64,000 bases of DNA from Lachnospiraceae bacterium. GTDB taxonomy: Bacteria; Bacillota_A; Clostridia; Lachnospirales; Lachnospiraceae. The notes beneath the pieces were generated by a model. The model was not told the origin of the DNA and made no database searches. It saw nothing but the letters and a program-made list of their open reading frames with translations. The position numbers were made by a program, and so were the translations under genes. Shown in pieces: positions 45,161 through 54,216 of the stretch. Numbering within the stretch: the first letter of the stretch is position 1; each line of letters opens with the position of its first letter. Location of the stretch: positions 62,001 to 126,000 of the forward strand of contig JAFWYN010000019.1 of the NCBI GenBank assembly GCA_017522685.1, given 5' to 3'.

Positions 45161-46162
45161 TTAATCCTCTAATACTATTTTTTCTTTAATTTTTTCATTT
45201 ATATTCTGCTCCTTAAATGTAATACATTGAAGGATTGAATTCTTAATTTCTGCAGCCTTGCTGCTTCCGTGGGACTTCACTACCAGTCCCCTTAATCCCA
45301 ACATGGGGGCTCCGCCGTATTCATCCGTGCTGAATGCTTTTAAAGTCTTCTTCAATGCAGGCTTTACTAATGCCGCTCCAATCTTGCTGCGCAGGGAGGA
45401 CATCATGCCTTCTTTAACCTTCTTAATCAAAGAAGCGCCGACACCTTCATACATCTTTAATACCACATTACCTACAAAGGCTTCGCAAACCACCACATCA
45501 GCCACTCCGGTAGGAATGTCTCTGGCTTCCACACTACCGATAAAGTTAATCTCCGGACAGTTCTTCAAAAGAGGAAATGTCTCCTTCACCAGTGCATTGC
45601 CCTTTTCTTCCTCGGCACCGATATTTATGATACCTACCTTAGGGTTTTTCACACCCATGACGCTTTCCATATATACGGAACCCATCTTTGCAAACTGTAC
45701 CAGATGAGAAGGTCTGGCATCCACATTTGCTCCGCAATCCACCAAAAGGCTGACACCCTTTTCTGTGGGAATTAGCGGCGCCAACGGAGGTCTCTCCACC
45801 CCCTTAATACGTCCTACAATCACCTGTCCGCCTACCAGTACGGCTCCGGTACTGCCTGCTGACACAAGGGCATCGCAAGTACCCTCTTTTACCATATACA
45901 TAGCCTTGACAATAGAAGAATCCTTCTTCTTACGAATGGCCATAACCGGGGGTTCTGCCGTCTCAATCACTTCGGTTGCATGAACCACTTCCAGCTGTTC
46001 TGCCTTATATGTATATTTCATCAATTCATTCTTGATGACTTCTTCACGACCCACCAGAAAAACCTTTACATTACTGTTCTCCTTAATCGCATCCACCGCA
46101 CCCTTAATTATTTCCACAGGGGCGTTGTCACCACCCATAGCATCAACTGCTACATTTACCAT
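45161..46162 (-). CDS. plsX: Phosphate acyltransferase PlsX
   Basis: 333 residues. Converts acyl-ACP to acyl-phosphate, the donor for PlsY (9267-9914). VNVAVDAMGGDNAP at the N-terminus and LVDCGANVDARPSHLVQFA are diagnostic. ATG at 46162 with GGAGGG upstream. It has its own promoter, because a terminator separates it from rpmF. Confidence 0.97.
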   Translation of the reverse strand: MVNVAVDAMGGDNAPVEIIKGAVDAIKENSNVKVFLVGREEVIKNELMKYTYKAEQLEVVHATEVIETAEPPVMAIRKKKDSSIVKAMYMVKEGTCDALVSAGSTGAVLVGGQVIVGRIKGVERPPLAPLIPTEKGVSLLVDCGANVDARPSHLVQFAKMGSVYMESVMGVKNPKVGIINIGAEEEKGNALVKETFPLLKNCPEINFIGSVEARDIPTGVADVVVCEAFVGNVVLKMYEGVGASLIKKVKEGMMSSLRSKIGAALVKPALKKTLKAFSTDEYGGAPMLGLRGLVVKSHGSSKAAEIKNSILQCITFKEQNINEKIKEKIVLED

Positions 46163-46212
46163 CGTATTTCCCTCCAAAACGAAAAACTAATTCCTAGAAA
46201 ACACCTTATTTT

Positions 46213-46241
46213 ACTATACTAAAGGCTTGTATAAAAATCAA
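46213..46241 (-). promoter_or_regulatory. Promoter of plsX-acpP
   Basis: TTGATT (46236-46241), 17-base spacer, TATAGT (46213-46218) on the minus strand. No FapR-type operator was recognised. Confidence 0.65.
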
Positions 46242-46269
46242 GTATATTTTCAATCATAATTGCTAAAAA

Positions 46270-46316
46270 AATTCACCAAAAAAGGCCTTTCCTTTCGGAA
46301 AAGCCCTTGGTTTTGT
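46270..46316 (-). terminator. Terminator of yceD-rpmF
   Basis: GGGCTTTTCCGAAAGGAAAGGCC stem followed by TTTTTT on the minus strand, just downstream of rpmF. Confidence 0.8.
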
Positions 46317-46327
46317 TGATTATAGAA

Positions 46328-46507
46328 TTAGTCAACGCTAACAACCTGCTTCTTGTTATAAGAACCGCAAGCCTTACAAACTCTGTGAGGCATCATAAGT
46401 GCACCACACTTGCTGCACTTTACCAAAGTAGGAGCGCTCATTTTCCAGTTTGCTCTTCTCTTATCTCTTCTACTCTTGGAAGATTTATTCTTAGGACAAA
46501 TAGACAT
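46328..46507 (-). CDS. rpmF: 50S ribosomal protein L32
   Basis: 59 residues, too short for a long-frame search but clear on reading. It begins MSICPKNKSSKSRRDKRRA and carries a four-Cys zinc ribbon, C-x2-C and C-x2-C (CSKCG and CKACG). AAGGAGG lies upstream. It starts two bases after the yceD stop, the standard arrangement, and ends before a strong terminator. The zinc-binding (C+) form of L32. Confidence 0.96.
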   Translation of the reverse strand: MSICPKNKSSKSRRDKRRANWKMSAPTLVKCSKCGALMMPHRVCKACGSYNKKQVVSVD

Positions 46508-46509
46508 CG

Positions 46510-47052
46510 TTACACCTCCTTATTCGCGTTGAAGATATCTTGTATTGCCGCAAATCTCGGATCCGGCACGAATGTATCACATTCACAGGCTTCGAGATTC
46601 AGATTCTTGCCGCAGACCTTGCAAATCCCTTTGCAGGCGTCTTTGCACAGAATCTTCATGGGCCAATTCAATAAAATTTCGTTGTACACAAAAGTCTCTA
46701 CATTAAGCTGATAACCTTCCATGAAGTCGATTGCATCGTCCTCACCATCACCATCGTCCTCAGAACTATCTGTTGTGGTATCCGGCGAAGCAACTTCCCT
46801 CTCAAATTCCAAGGTTAATTTTGTAGGTACTTCTGCCAGGCATCTGTCGCAGCTTGTCTTAAATGTCAGCTCCACATGACCTTCGATTCTCGCTTTCCCT
46901 TCACCGATATTTGTTAAACTCAACTCAACCGGTGCTTTCTCGGTAATCGCGAATTTACCCAGTCTGCTTTTGAAGCTTTCCATCTCCAGCTCTACTGCTT
47001 TTGCCACCTTCAATCCTTCAGATGAAAATACATCAGATAAATTCACTAACAT
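46510..47052 (-). CDS. yceD: YceD/DUF177 family protein (rRNA accumulation)
   Basis: 180 residues. An N-terminal beta domain is followed by the conserved Cys block (FKTSCDRCLAEV, then CKDACKGICKVCGKNLNLEACEC), likely zinc-binding. The E. coli homologue affects 23S rRNA levels. Its coupling to rpmF, with a two-base gap, is one of the most conserved pairs in bacteria. Its promoter is consensus. Confidence 0.93.
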   Translation of the reverse strand: MLVNLSDVFSSEGLKVAKAVELEMESFKSRLGKFAITEKAPVELSLTNIGEGKARIEGHVELTFKTSCDRCLAEVPTKLTLEFEREVASPDTTTDSSEDDGDGEDDAIDFMEGYQLNVETFVYNEILLNWPMKILCKDACKGICKVCGKNLNLEACECDTFVPDPRFAAIQDIFNANKEV

Positions 47053-47101
47053 AGTTGACTCCTATGTAAAGAGTTAAACTCTTTGTTTTCACACTTGGTT
47101 T

Positions 47102-47130
47102 ATTATACATATCTAATCACCTTTTGTCAA
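47102..47130 (-). promoter_or_regulatory. Promoter of yceD-rpmF
   Basis: Perfect TTGACA (47125-47130), 17-base spacer, TATAAT (47102-47107), about 50 bases upstream of yceD. Confidence 0.85.
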
Positions 47131-47172
47131 TAATATTTTTAAGATATTTTCAGATATCTCATAGATTTGTAC

Positions 47173-47991
47173 TTATTTCACCTTATATTCCTTTTCATTT
47201 AGATATTTATTGATATAAGCCCCCACAAAAACTATGTAAATACAAATATACAACCACACCATAGTTATCACAATAATACTCAGACTTCCGTAAATATTGA
47301 AGGGCTTGCCGTAGCTCACATAAATAGAAAAGCCCCAGGAAAATATACTCCAGATGGCAGCTCCTAATGCTGCACCCGACAGCTGGGCGCCAAAGGATTG
47401 CTTCCTGTCAGGCAAATAGGCATAAAGCGCCGCCAGAATAATTGTCAGCACAAACCAAACAAACAGGAATCGGAAATTCATCAGCACGGAAAACAAAACC
47501 CTGAGTCCGGGCAGTTGAACTAAAATCATCTCAACCAACACATTACCGAAAACCAAAATAATCATGGATATTAAAATCATGAACAAAAAGACCAGGGTAT
47601 AGAAGGAAGATACCAGTCTTATTACAAAGTAATTCCGATGTTCTTCCTCGTCATTCATGGCGTTCAGTCCCGTCCGTACAGCCAAAATACCTTTTCCGGC
47701 CGACCATAAGGTCACCAAAACAGCCACCGACAGTACACCGGCAGAACGTTGATACACATCATCCACGATGCCCGTCATAATAGCATCCACCTTGGCCGGA
47801 AATATCTCCAAAAACAGGCTCAGCACGCTTTCCTTCGTCAATGGAGTGTATGGAATTACTGTACATATTACAATCAACATAGGTACCAGCGACAAAAAGA
47901 TAAAAAAAGCCCCACTGGATGCATAAGTACTTATATTTTCTTTTTTCATATCTTTGAAGAATCCGTTGATTTTATGATATGTTTTCCACAT
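47173..47991 (-). CDS. YihY/BrkB-family membrane protein
   Basis: 272 residues. About six membrane helices and the family pattern (SGAFFIFLSLVPMLIVI near the N-terminus, GAALGAAIWSIFSWGFSIYV, then YGSLSIIVITMVWLYICIYIVFVGAYIN). Once annotated as ribonuclease BN, now regarded as a membrane protein of unknown function. It overlaps the 3' end of the SpoIID-like gene by 20 bases, so coupled. A GTG six bases upstream is an alternative start. Confidence 0.9.
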   Translation of the reverse strand: MWKTYHKINGFFKDMKKENISTYASSGAFFIFLSLVPMLIVICTVIPYTPLTKESVLSLFLEIFPAKVDAIMTGIVDDVYQRSAGVLSVAVLVTLWSAGKGILAVRTGLNAMNDEEEHRNYFVIRLVSSFYTLVFLFMILISMIILVFGNVLVEMILVQLPGLRVLFSVLMNFRFLFVWFVLTIILAALYAYLPDRKQSFGAQLSGAALGAAIWSIFSWGFSIYVSYGKPFNIYGSLSIIVITMVWLYICIYIVFVGAYINKYLNEKEYKVK

Positions 47992-49384
47992 TTTCACTCT
48001 CTTCCCCTTTTTTATCCTCTATCGTACAATCTTCAAAAAAGAAGTTTAATATCTCCTGTGTCGTCATGCCCTCTAAGGCCATATGCTTGGCTCCGTTCTG
48101 ACTCATACCGGCACCATGCCCGTAACCACCGCCCCATATGGTGTATCCGGTCACTTTTCCCTTTTCTTCTTTCGTCTCCAAACAAATAAATGCACTGGGA
48201 ATCAGACTGTTCATACTCACAAGATTTCCGTCCTGCCGATTCACCTTTGTGCTCCCATCATTTAATATATATCGAATATTCAGTTCTGTCACCACTCTAT
48301 ACACATTTTTATCCGTGGTAATCAAAAGTTCATCCGCCACTCCTCCGGCTTCTCTTCTGACGATTTCTATATCCTTGACAAAATCAAACTCTTTTATGGG
48401 TTGACTTACATAGTCACCCTTCTTTTTGGTCAATATCAGTTTGGGATTGGCTTCATATCGCTGTTTCAACACCTCATATATATGCTGTGCATCTACTTTT
48501 TTTACTTCATAGGTCCAACGATACCACTCTTCCTCAGCCTCATAATCATCCTCTCTGCAGCTTTTGATAAATTCTTCAAAGACTTCCTCTGTCAAATCTT
48601 CTGAAGCAGTTTTATTACGGTTGATAGCCTTAGATATTATGTAAGGATAGCTGTCCGAATACTTGGTACGCCATACATGTGCATCACTACCATATCCGCA
48701 GGAGGTACTGTAATAATAGGTTTGTGCCAGGGCATCACCGGCAGGATTCAACAAAATCATACCTTCCGTTTCCTGTACCGCCCGATTGGTACTTTCCTGC
48801 TCTGCCACCGAGTGATACACCTGAAAGGCAGTGGTATCATCCACATGTGCATTCCATTGCGGATATGCAGGACTTAACACATGCAAATAGGCATAAGTTC
48901 TGGCACATATGGCCTGTGCCTTCAAGGCCTCCATGGGATAGGATGCGGGCATTTCACTGGGCACTACGCTATACAAATATTCCTCCAAGGGCAATTCATT
49001 GATAACCACAAAACCCTCTTCTTCCTCTATCAGTTCCAACGTCCCTCTGTAATCTGTCCTACCCTGCCATTCTTCTGCATCCTTGTGATAAATATCACCG
49101 GTCTCCTTATTGGTTATAACCACCCGAATGGTATCAATATTGGTCAGCACAAAAGGAGTGGGCGTGGGTTCCGGAACTTTTACTTCCGTCCTAGTTTGCT
49201 CACGGAAAGCTTCCTGTACATCTTGGGACGGCCCCGCCTGATATGACTCCCCCTCCTGCTTTGGCTTGAAAATCAGCTGAACCAGCGTCCAAATCAATAA
49301 TACCAGGAAAATTTCCAAGATGACCAATAAAATTTTTAGTTGTATGATCTGTATCTTCTTATCCAAGCTTTGTTCCTCATACAT
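47972..49384 (-). CDS. SpoIID/LytB-domain protein
   Basis: 470 residues. One membrane helix (about 15-40) anchors an extracellular SpoIID domain (LEEYLYSVVPSEMPASYPMEALKAQAICARTYA across about 150-180; GGGYGHGAGMSQNGAKHMA near the end). SpoIID is a lytic transglycosylase in engulfment during sporulation; LytB-type members act on cell wall in other contexts. The Glu of VPSEMP fits the catalytic residue. The length is larger than B. subtilis SpoIID (about 340), with an extra N-terminal linker. Located directly downstream of the 6S-like RNA. Confidence 0.9.
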   Translation of the reverse strand: MYEEQSLDKKIQIIQLKILLVILEIFLVLLIWTLVQLIFKPKQEGESYQAGPSQDVQEAFREQTRTEVKVPEPTPTPFVLTNIDTIRVVITNKETGDIYHKDAEEWQGRTDYRGTLELIEEEEGFVVINELPLEEYLYSVVPSEMPASYPMEALKAQAICARTYAYLHVLSPAYPQWNAHVDDTTAFQVYHSVAEQESTNRAVQETEGMILLNPAGDALAQTYYYSTSCGYGSDAHVWRTKYSDSYPYIISKAINRNKTASEDLTEEVFEEFIKSCREDDYEAEEEWYRWTYEVKKVDAQHIYEVLKQRYEANPKLILTKKKGDYVSQPIKEFDFVKDIEIVRREAGGVADELLITTDKNVYRVVTELNIRYILNDGSTKVNRQDGNLVSMNSLIPSAFICLETKEEKGKVTGYTIWGGGYGHGAGMSQNGAKHMALEGMTTQEILNFFFEDCTIEDKKGEESENVENIS

Positions 49385-49396
49385 TCTGCAATTCTA

Positions 49397-49430
49397 AAAA
49401 ATAAAGAGAGTTGTTGCCAACTCTCTCTTC
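49397..49430 (-). terminator. Terminator of the 6S-like RNA
   Basis: AGAGAGTTGG-loop-CAACTCTCT stem then TTTATTTTTT on the minus strand. Confidence 0.85.
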
Positions 49431-49437
49431 ATCCTTT

Positions 49438-49626
49438 GTAGCCCCAAAATGTCGGCTCTTGCCTTTTGACTCCTAGCTATGCTAGGTGGGTGACCGCAAC
49501 CTCGCTTTTGCCTTCCCCTGGCGTCTTCTTACGAAGGGGGGCTTGACAGCCACGCGGCGATATAGGAATCCCGTTTAAAGTAAATGTAGGTTCAAAACTA
49601 ACAAGAGTTATCGAACACTTCAGGTT
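49438..49626 (-). ncRNA. ssrS: Probable 6S RNA
   Basis: About 190 bases with no open frame. It folds as a long rod: CTCTTGTTAGTTTTGAACC near the 5' end pairs, with bulges, with GGAGTCAAAAGGCAAGAGCC near the 3' end. A GC-rich terminal stem includes GCCCCCC and GGGG. The middle has an open region with ATTCCTATATCGCCGCG and a small CCTAGC-GCTAGG hairpin. This matches what I know of 6S RNA in Clostridia, which binds sigma-A RNA polymerase and serves as a template for product RNAs. It has its own promoter and terminator. A covariance model search would settle it. Confidence 0.65.
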
Positions 49627-49632
49627 ACCTTT

Positions 49633-49661
49633 ATTATATCTGATTTTGCTATATTTTACAA
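49633..49661 (-). promoter_or_regulatory. Promoter of the 6S-like RNA
   Basis: TTGTAA (49656-49661), 17-base spacer, TATAAT (49633-49638) on the minus strand. Confidence 0.7.
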
Positions 49662-49685
49662 CTGTAAATTTTGGTATTTATTTAA

Positions 49686-49712
49686 CAACCCCGGGAAAAC
49701 TTCCCGGGGTAT
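49686..49712 (-). terminator. Terminator of the sigma/anti-sigma operon
   Basis: ACCCCGGGAAGTTTTCCCGGGGT perfect stem, with a weak T-rich tail on the minus strand. Confidence 0.65.
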
Positions 49713-49729
49713 GTGCTTTTATCATATAC

Positions 49730-50794
49730 TTACTTAACCGCATCCTCTACGTAGAACACCTTACCATCCACCGTAAATGAAACCACATCTTTCAAATCAA
49801 TGACACTTGCGAAATTCCTCCAAATACCGGTTTCCTTTTTGGTAGAGTAGAACCAATCGATGGTCTTCTGTGCTTCACTTTGCACCACATAGGTACTTCC
49901 ATCCTTCATCTGAACAGAGATTTCCTTCAGGATAATATCACCGGATACAGCGCTTTTCGGTGCATCTATAAGCCAGAAATCTACGCCGGTTAATACCAGT
50001 GCTGTTTCTCCATCTTCGCTGAACCATGTATAATGAGGCAGACTCTCACCCTTGGGTACATCCAGCTTCATAATCTGTGTCCAATTCAGTTTTTCATCCA
50101 CCAGGTCAGACTCCTTCACTGCCAGCTTCAATGTCTTATCTGCCATGTTACTTTTCTTCATATCATTGAAACACAAATAACATTCATAGGTCTGTGCATC
50201 CGTCTGCTTCATATAGCAACGATTATTCTGCCATGATAAACCCTCTACCTGAAACGAAAGTCTTCCATCCCCAACACCGGCAAATATTTCTGTCGTGTCC
50301 CATACTTTCCAATCACTATAATGCTCATCCCATGTGGCCACCTCGTACCAGGACTCATCCTCTGCATTTTTATCCGTAAGGGTAAACTGCACAATACCAT
50401 AATCCGTAGCTTCACTGTATACAAAGCGATCCACCGTTATACAATAATCATTTGTCTCCATTTGATATACAGCAGTTGCTTCACCTTGCTCTGTATTTGC
50501 ATTTTCCACATATTGCTCAATAGATGCCGTATCCTTATCTCCAAACAATCCTTCAAACACCCCCAGCTTACCTGCTGCATAAACGCCGGTAGGTGCCGCA
50601 ATCCCTAACACCACAATGGCTGCCGCCACCCTTTTCATCATCTTACCATTGTTCTTATTTCTACTCTTCATTTGGTACTCCTCCTGTTTCATTTGCAGTA
50701 ACACCTTTTCTTTTAAGGCTTCCACTTCACAGTCTTTCACATGTTCTGTATCTGACAATACTTCCGTCTCCGTGATTTTCATATAGTTACTCAT
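49730..50794 (-). CDS. Putative membrane anti-sigma factor / sigma regulator
   Basis: 354 residues. A cytosolic N-terminus (about 1-55) leads into one membrane segment (VAAAIVVLGIAAPTGVYAA) and an extracellular domain of about 270 residues rich in Trp and acidic residues. It resembles DUF4179-type partners of ECF-like sigma factors by layout, but the outer domain is not recognised. Its ATG lies inside the end of the sigma gene (8-base overlap), so translation is coupled. The outer domain probably senses a cell envelope signal. Confidence 0.75.
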   Translation of the reverse strand: MSNYMKITETEVLSDTEHVKDCEVEALKEKVLLQMKQEEYQMKSRNKNNGKMMKRVAAAIVVLGIAAPTGVYAAGKLGVFEGLFGDKDTASIEQYVENANTEQGEATAVYQMETNDYCITVDRFVYSEATDYGIVQFTLTDKNAEDESWYEVATWDEHYSDWKVWDTTEIFAGVGDGRLSFQVEGLSWQNNRCYMKQTDAQTYECYLCFNDMKKSNMADKTLKLAVKESDLVDEKLNWTQIMKLDVPKGESLPHYTWFSEDGETALVLTGVDFWLIDAPKSAVSGDIILKEISVQMKDGSTYVVQSEAQKTIDWFYSTKKETGIWRNFASVIDLKDVVSFTVDGKVFYVEDAVK

Positions 50795-51362
50795 AATCAA
50801 ACACACCTCTTTCCGCCAATGCTTTTCTTAGTTTTTCTCTTCCGCGTCTTTCTCTGCTCTGTACCATTGCTTCCTTCATTTGCAAGGATTCTGCAATTTC
50901 CCGAATGGTAAAGTTGTAGAAATATTTTAGCAGGAATATGGTTTTGTCCGGCTCTTCCATTTCTTTCAGCACTTCCCTGACCTGTCGGTAAGCTTCCTCC
51001 CGTATCCATTCCGATTCCAAATCCACTCCCGAACGGACTAAAAGTGTCTCCACAAAAATGCCTTCTTCCTCCGGTCCGTAAAGCACATCCTTTCCCGTCT
51101 TTTTAAGCATGGTCAGGGATGTATTTCTGGCAATCTGATGGATGAAAGGTTTCAAACCGGACCTAATCACCTTGCCGTCTCTCACATATTTCCACAACTT
51201 GATAAAGGTTTCCTGCGCCGCATCCTGAGCCAGATGTTCTTCTCTCAAAATATGTCTGCAGATGCTGAGCACTGCTTTTCCGTGCATATCCATAATTTGA
51301 GTCATACCTGTATCCGGTGCTTTTTTCAAGAGTTTGATTATCCTTTTCTCCTGGCTGTCCAT
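50787..51362 (-). CDS. ECF-like sigma-70 family factor (first)
   Basis: 191 residues. Region 2 (HLAQDAAQETFIKLWKYVRDG) and region 4 (TIREIAESLQMKEAMVQSRERRGREKLRKAL) are clear; regions 1 and 3 are absent. GGAGG lies upstream. It is the first gene of a two-gene operon with its putative anti-sigma factor. The target promoters cannot be read from the window; the lipoprotein genes upstream are candidates. Confidence 0.9.
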   Translation of the reverse strand: MDSQEKRIIKLLKKAPDTGMTQIMDMHGKAVLSICRHILREEHLAQDAAQETFIKLWKYVRDGKVIRSGLKPFIHQIARNTSLTMLKKTGKDVLYGPEEEGIFVETLLVRSGVDLESEWIREEAYRQVREVLKEMEEPDKTIFLLKYFYNFTIREIAESLQMKEAMVQSRERRGREKLRKALAERGVFDYE

Positions 51363-51443
51363 TTTAACCTCCGTAATGTCATTGAAAAACGTCTTTCATA
51401 TAATAAGACAATGGTTTTTAATATCTTCTGTCAGAAAATGATA

Positions 51444-51475
51444 CAAAAAAAGAGAGTTGTTTCCAACTCTCTTTC
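51444..51475 (-). terminator. Terminator of the lipoprotein gene
   Basis: AGAGAGTTGG-loop-CAACTCTCT stem and TTTTTTT on minus; nearly the same stem as the 6S-like RNA terminator. Confidence 0.85.
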
Positions 51476-51491
51476 GTTTTCGTATGAGGAA

Positions 51492-52625
51492 TTAATTTTC
51501 TACAAGTTCTGCATTTAACGCCGCATCAGGCATAGCAGGGATTTCTACATCACCATAGCTTAAGAAATCATAAGTTATAGCGCACTTACGTATTTCAAGC
51601 TTCATATCCATGCCTTCCATATCTTCGCCACCTTCTGCCATAGCAAGTGCCATAATGTCATCAAACAATTTGTCCAAACCAAGCAGAGTCATATCCACTT
51701 TTACGATTCTGTAATTCTCAACATCTACATAATATGCACACTCAGCACTAATTACAGACATATCAATGCCCATAGATTCAATTTCTTCCATAGCTGTATC
51801 AAGTTCTTCTATATTGCCACCCATATCTGCAATCAAATCCACAAAGTTCTGACCGGTAATCAGCACATTGATTTTGTAAACTTCCTTATCATTTACAACC
51901 TGTGTTGCAGCTTCTAATTCAAACTGCTCATCCGGAATACTCTCAAATGCATCAAAATTATACTGTTCGGTGGAAAGCACATCTTCCAACTTCATACCGG
52001 TTGCTGTTTTATACCAACCGGTCTCACTGGTACCGGTGTATGTATAGATTTCTCCATCCTCCTCTACGGTATAGGTGGTGGTCTTAATAGCCTGTTCTTC
52101 GCCCATCATATTAAGCTTCATATCCATATCTGCATATACCATATACGGATCCTCGGTGTTCATGGTAACACCATCCATAGTCAATAACAAATCCATAGTC
52201 ATACCCTGCATTGACAAAGCTGCCTCTACATCCATAATCATCTTAGCAGAAATATCTACCGCATCCTTTTCCTGCATCAGCATTTCCTTTGCAGTCATTG
52301 CACCGGCTACCACTTCCTTGGCAGGTTCTTCGGTCGCTTCCGGTTCTTCTGTTGCCTTAGGAGCCTCTGTTGCTTCCGGCTCAGCAGTTGCTACGGGATC
52401 TGCTTTTCCGATAGTTTCGGTGTCTTCAGTGATTTTCTCATCTTCCTTGGATTCTTCTTTGGAATCCTCTTTCACTTCGTCCTTGTCATCCTCTTCCTGT
52501 ACGGACTCGGTACGCTTATCATCGTCCTTGTCCTCATCCGCATCCTTCTCTTCACCGCAAGCAGTCAAAGAGAACACCAATGCCAGCATCAACAGCCACA
52601 TTACCAGTTTCTTTGTTTTTTTCAT
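51492..52625 (-). CDS. Lipoprotein with acidic linker, DUF6612/LolA-like
   Basis: 377 residues from MKKTKKL. Lipobox LTAC (Cys23). Residues about 25-110 are a long disordered linker rich in Asp, Glu, Lys, then Ala-Thr-Glu-Pro units (TEAPKATEEPEATEEP). The rest is a beta-rich domain, Met-rich in parts, fitting the DUF6612/LolA-like lipoprotein group of Clostridia (VYADMDMKLNMMGEEQ, YKINVLITGQNFVDLIADM). Likely held off the membrane by the linker. The family role is unknown; lipid or lipoprotein handling is a guess from the fold. Confidence 0.75.
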   Translation of the reverse strand: MKKTKKLVMWLLMLALVFSLTACGEEKDADEDKDDDKRTESVQEEDDKDEVKEDSKEESKEDEKITEDTETIGKADPVATAEPEATEAPKATEEPEATEEPAKEVVAGAMTAKEMLMQEKDAVDISAKMIMDVEAALSMQGMTMDLLLTMDGVTMNTEDPYMVYADMDMKLNMMGEEQAIKTTTYTVEEDGEIYTYTGTSETGWYKTATGMKLEDVLSTEQYNFDAFESIPDEQFELEAATQVVNDKEVYKINVLITGQNFVDLIADMGGNIEELDTAMEEIESMGIDMSVISAECAYYVDVENYRIVKVDMTLLGLDKLFDDIMALAMAEGGEDMEGMDMKLEIRKCAITYDFLSYGDVEIPAMPDAALNAELVEN

Positions 52626-52808
52626 CTTTCTTTCTCCTTTTCTTTCGTAGTATTCGACATAGCAAGCCTTAGAAAAGTCGTTGTCCAATACTATCTCCTT
52701 TTTGTTCCCCTCACGAAACGTTTATAGTATAACACAATATATTACAAATAAGCAATCCCTAAAAAGCCATAATGCTTCATGATGATACTACATAATCACA
52801 CCTTTCTT

Positions 52809-54098
52809 TTAAAACTCTATTGCTTTTAGTTTTACTTTCTCTAATATTTCTGATATTAAGACGTCATTATTATCGCCCGAGTAATCCTCGATGATTATTT
52901 CAAGCATAGACTGATTCACGGCAGTAGTTGCAGCGATAATCCTACCCTTCGTTGTCATAATCTCATATGTATCTAAATCACCTATTTTAGGACCTTTTTT
53001 ATCCGCTATATATGTTCCGTTTACTTTATGGGATTCACTCAAATCACCCAGGCCTTTTTCTAAATCTTCATAGTTATAAGGCATATGTAATCTATATGAA
53101 ATAAACATCTTACCGTCACACTTTATAAGTATCAACTGATTCGTGTCCTTCTCATATATATACCATCTTCGCGGACATACAAGCTCTGCCTCCGCATCCA
53201 TTGACTTTAGATTATATATAGAATCCTTCTGGTATACTAAAAAGCTACTTTGCTTATCCTCAAAACTCAACATTGGAACTCTTATATCTTCGTAACTTAT
53301 ATTACTATAAATCACTTTACCATTCTTAACTTTTGCTTCCTCAAATTCCTCTTCCAACATAGAATTGTTAGTGAAACGGGTATATTCACGCAAGAAGTTC
53401 TCCATACCATCCAACTGTACTTCCAATTCCATAACCATACAATTTTCCGGGTCCACAAAATAATCTATCCGAACATTTACATCACTTAAATCAATGGAAT
53501 TGTATTCCCTTCCATAGAAAAGTGCTTTAAAACCGGATTCAAACAACAATTCACGAATCGAAGCATCCTTTAATCGCACACTTAATTTATGTGTGCTTTT
53601 TCCATTGACTTTTTTATAATCCTTCTTGAAATCCAGAATATCTGCATTTTCAAGATTCATATCACTAACGAAGTTCCTGCTCATATCAGCTTTCAGGAAG
53701 CCGGTATCATACTTATACCAAACGTCTTGGTCGTATTTTGTATAGATGTAAAAAACACCTTGCTCCTCACTCATATGGAATCTAAGATTAACAGGCTTTC
53801 CATCTTTATACGCTATAATTTCCGAATCAGTTCTACCCGATTCCTTGTCGTATTCATTATGAGCTTCAAATTGAAATTTATAATCCTCCACTTGTTGGGT
53901 ATTGTATATTAACTCTGCTTCCAATTCTGTTATACAATCCAAACGGGATACCACAGCCCCATCTGCAGCTGTAATCATTTTTTCAATCCATTCCCTAGCT
54001 TCCTCTTCCTGCTTTTTACCGATTTTGCCACAACCGGCCAGTAGTATTGCCAAACTCAACACCAAACAGCTGACAATGAATCTTTTTTCTCTTCTCAT
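52809..54098 (-). CDS. Lipoprotein, beta-rich, related to the neighbour
   Basis: 429 residues. Lipobox LAGC (Cys23). No linker; the body contains alternating beta segments (YKFQFEAHNEYDKESGRTD, WYKYDTGFLKADMSRNFV, LSVRLKDASIREL) that recall the adjacent lipoprotein's LolA-like layout, including a tyrosine-lysine strand before a short helix. There may be two such units in tandem. Not assigned to a named family. Separated from the neighbour by about 180 bases, so probably a separate transcript. Confidence 0.7.
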   Translation of the reverse strand: MRREKRFIVSCLVLSLAILLAGCGKIGKKQEEEAREWIEKMITAADGAVVSRLDCITELEAELIYNTQQVEDYKFQFEAHNEYDKESGRTDSEIIAYKDGKPVNLRFHMSEEQGVFYIYTKYDQDVWYKYDTGFLKADMSRNFVSDMNLENADILDFKKDYKKVNGKSTHKLSVRLKDASIRELLFESGFKALFYGREYNSIDLSDVNVRIDYFVDPENCMVMELEVQLDGMENFLREYTRFTNNSMLEEEFEEAKVKNGKVIYSNISYEDIRVPMLSFEDKQSSFLVYQKDSIYNLKSMDAEAELVCPRRWYIYEKDTNQLILIKCDGKMFISYRLHMPYNYEDLEKGLGDLSESHKVNGTYIADKKGPKIGDLDTYEIMTTKGRIIAATTAVNQSMLEIIIEDYSGDNNDVLISEILEKVKLKAIEF

Positions 54099-54160
54099 TC
54101 ACTACCTCCTTGCTTCCCCTCATGAAGCACCTTGATAAATTCAACCTGTTTTTAAGCAAA

Positions 54161-54193
54161 ATCCCCCCTAAGAAGCAATATCTTGGGGGGATT
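54161..54193 (-). terminator. Terminator of pckA
   Basis: ATCCCCCC-loop-GGGGGGAT stem with a T-rich tail on the minus strand. Confidence 0.8.
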
Positions 54194-54216
54194 ATTATTC
54201 TTTATTAAACTACTCC

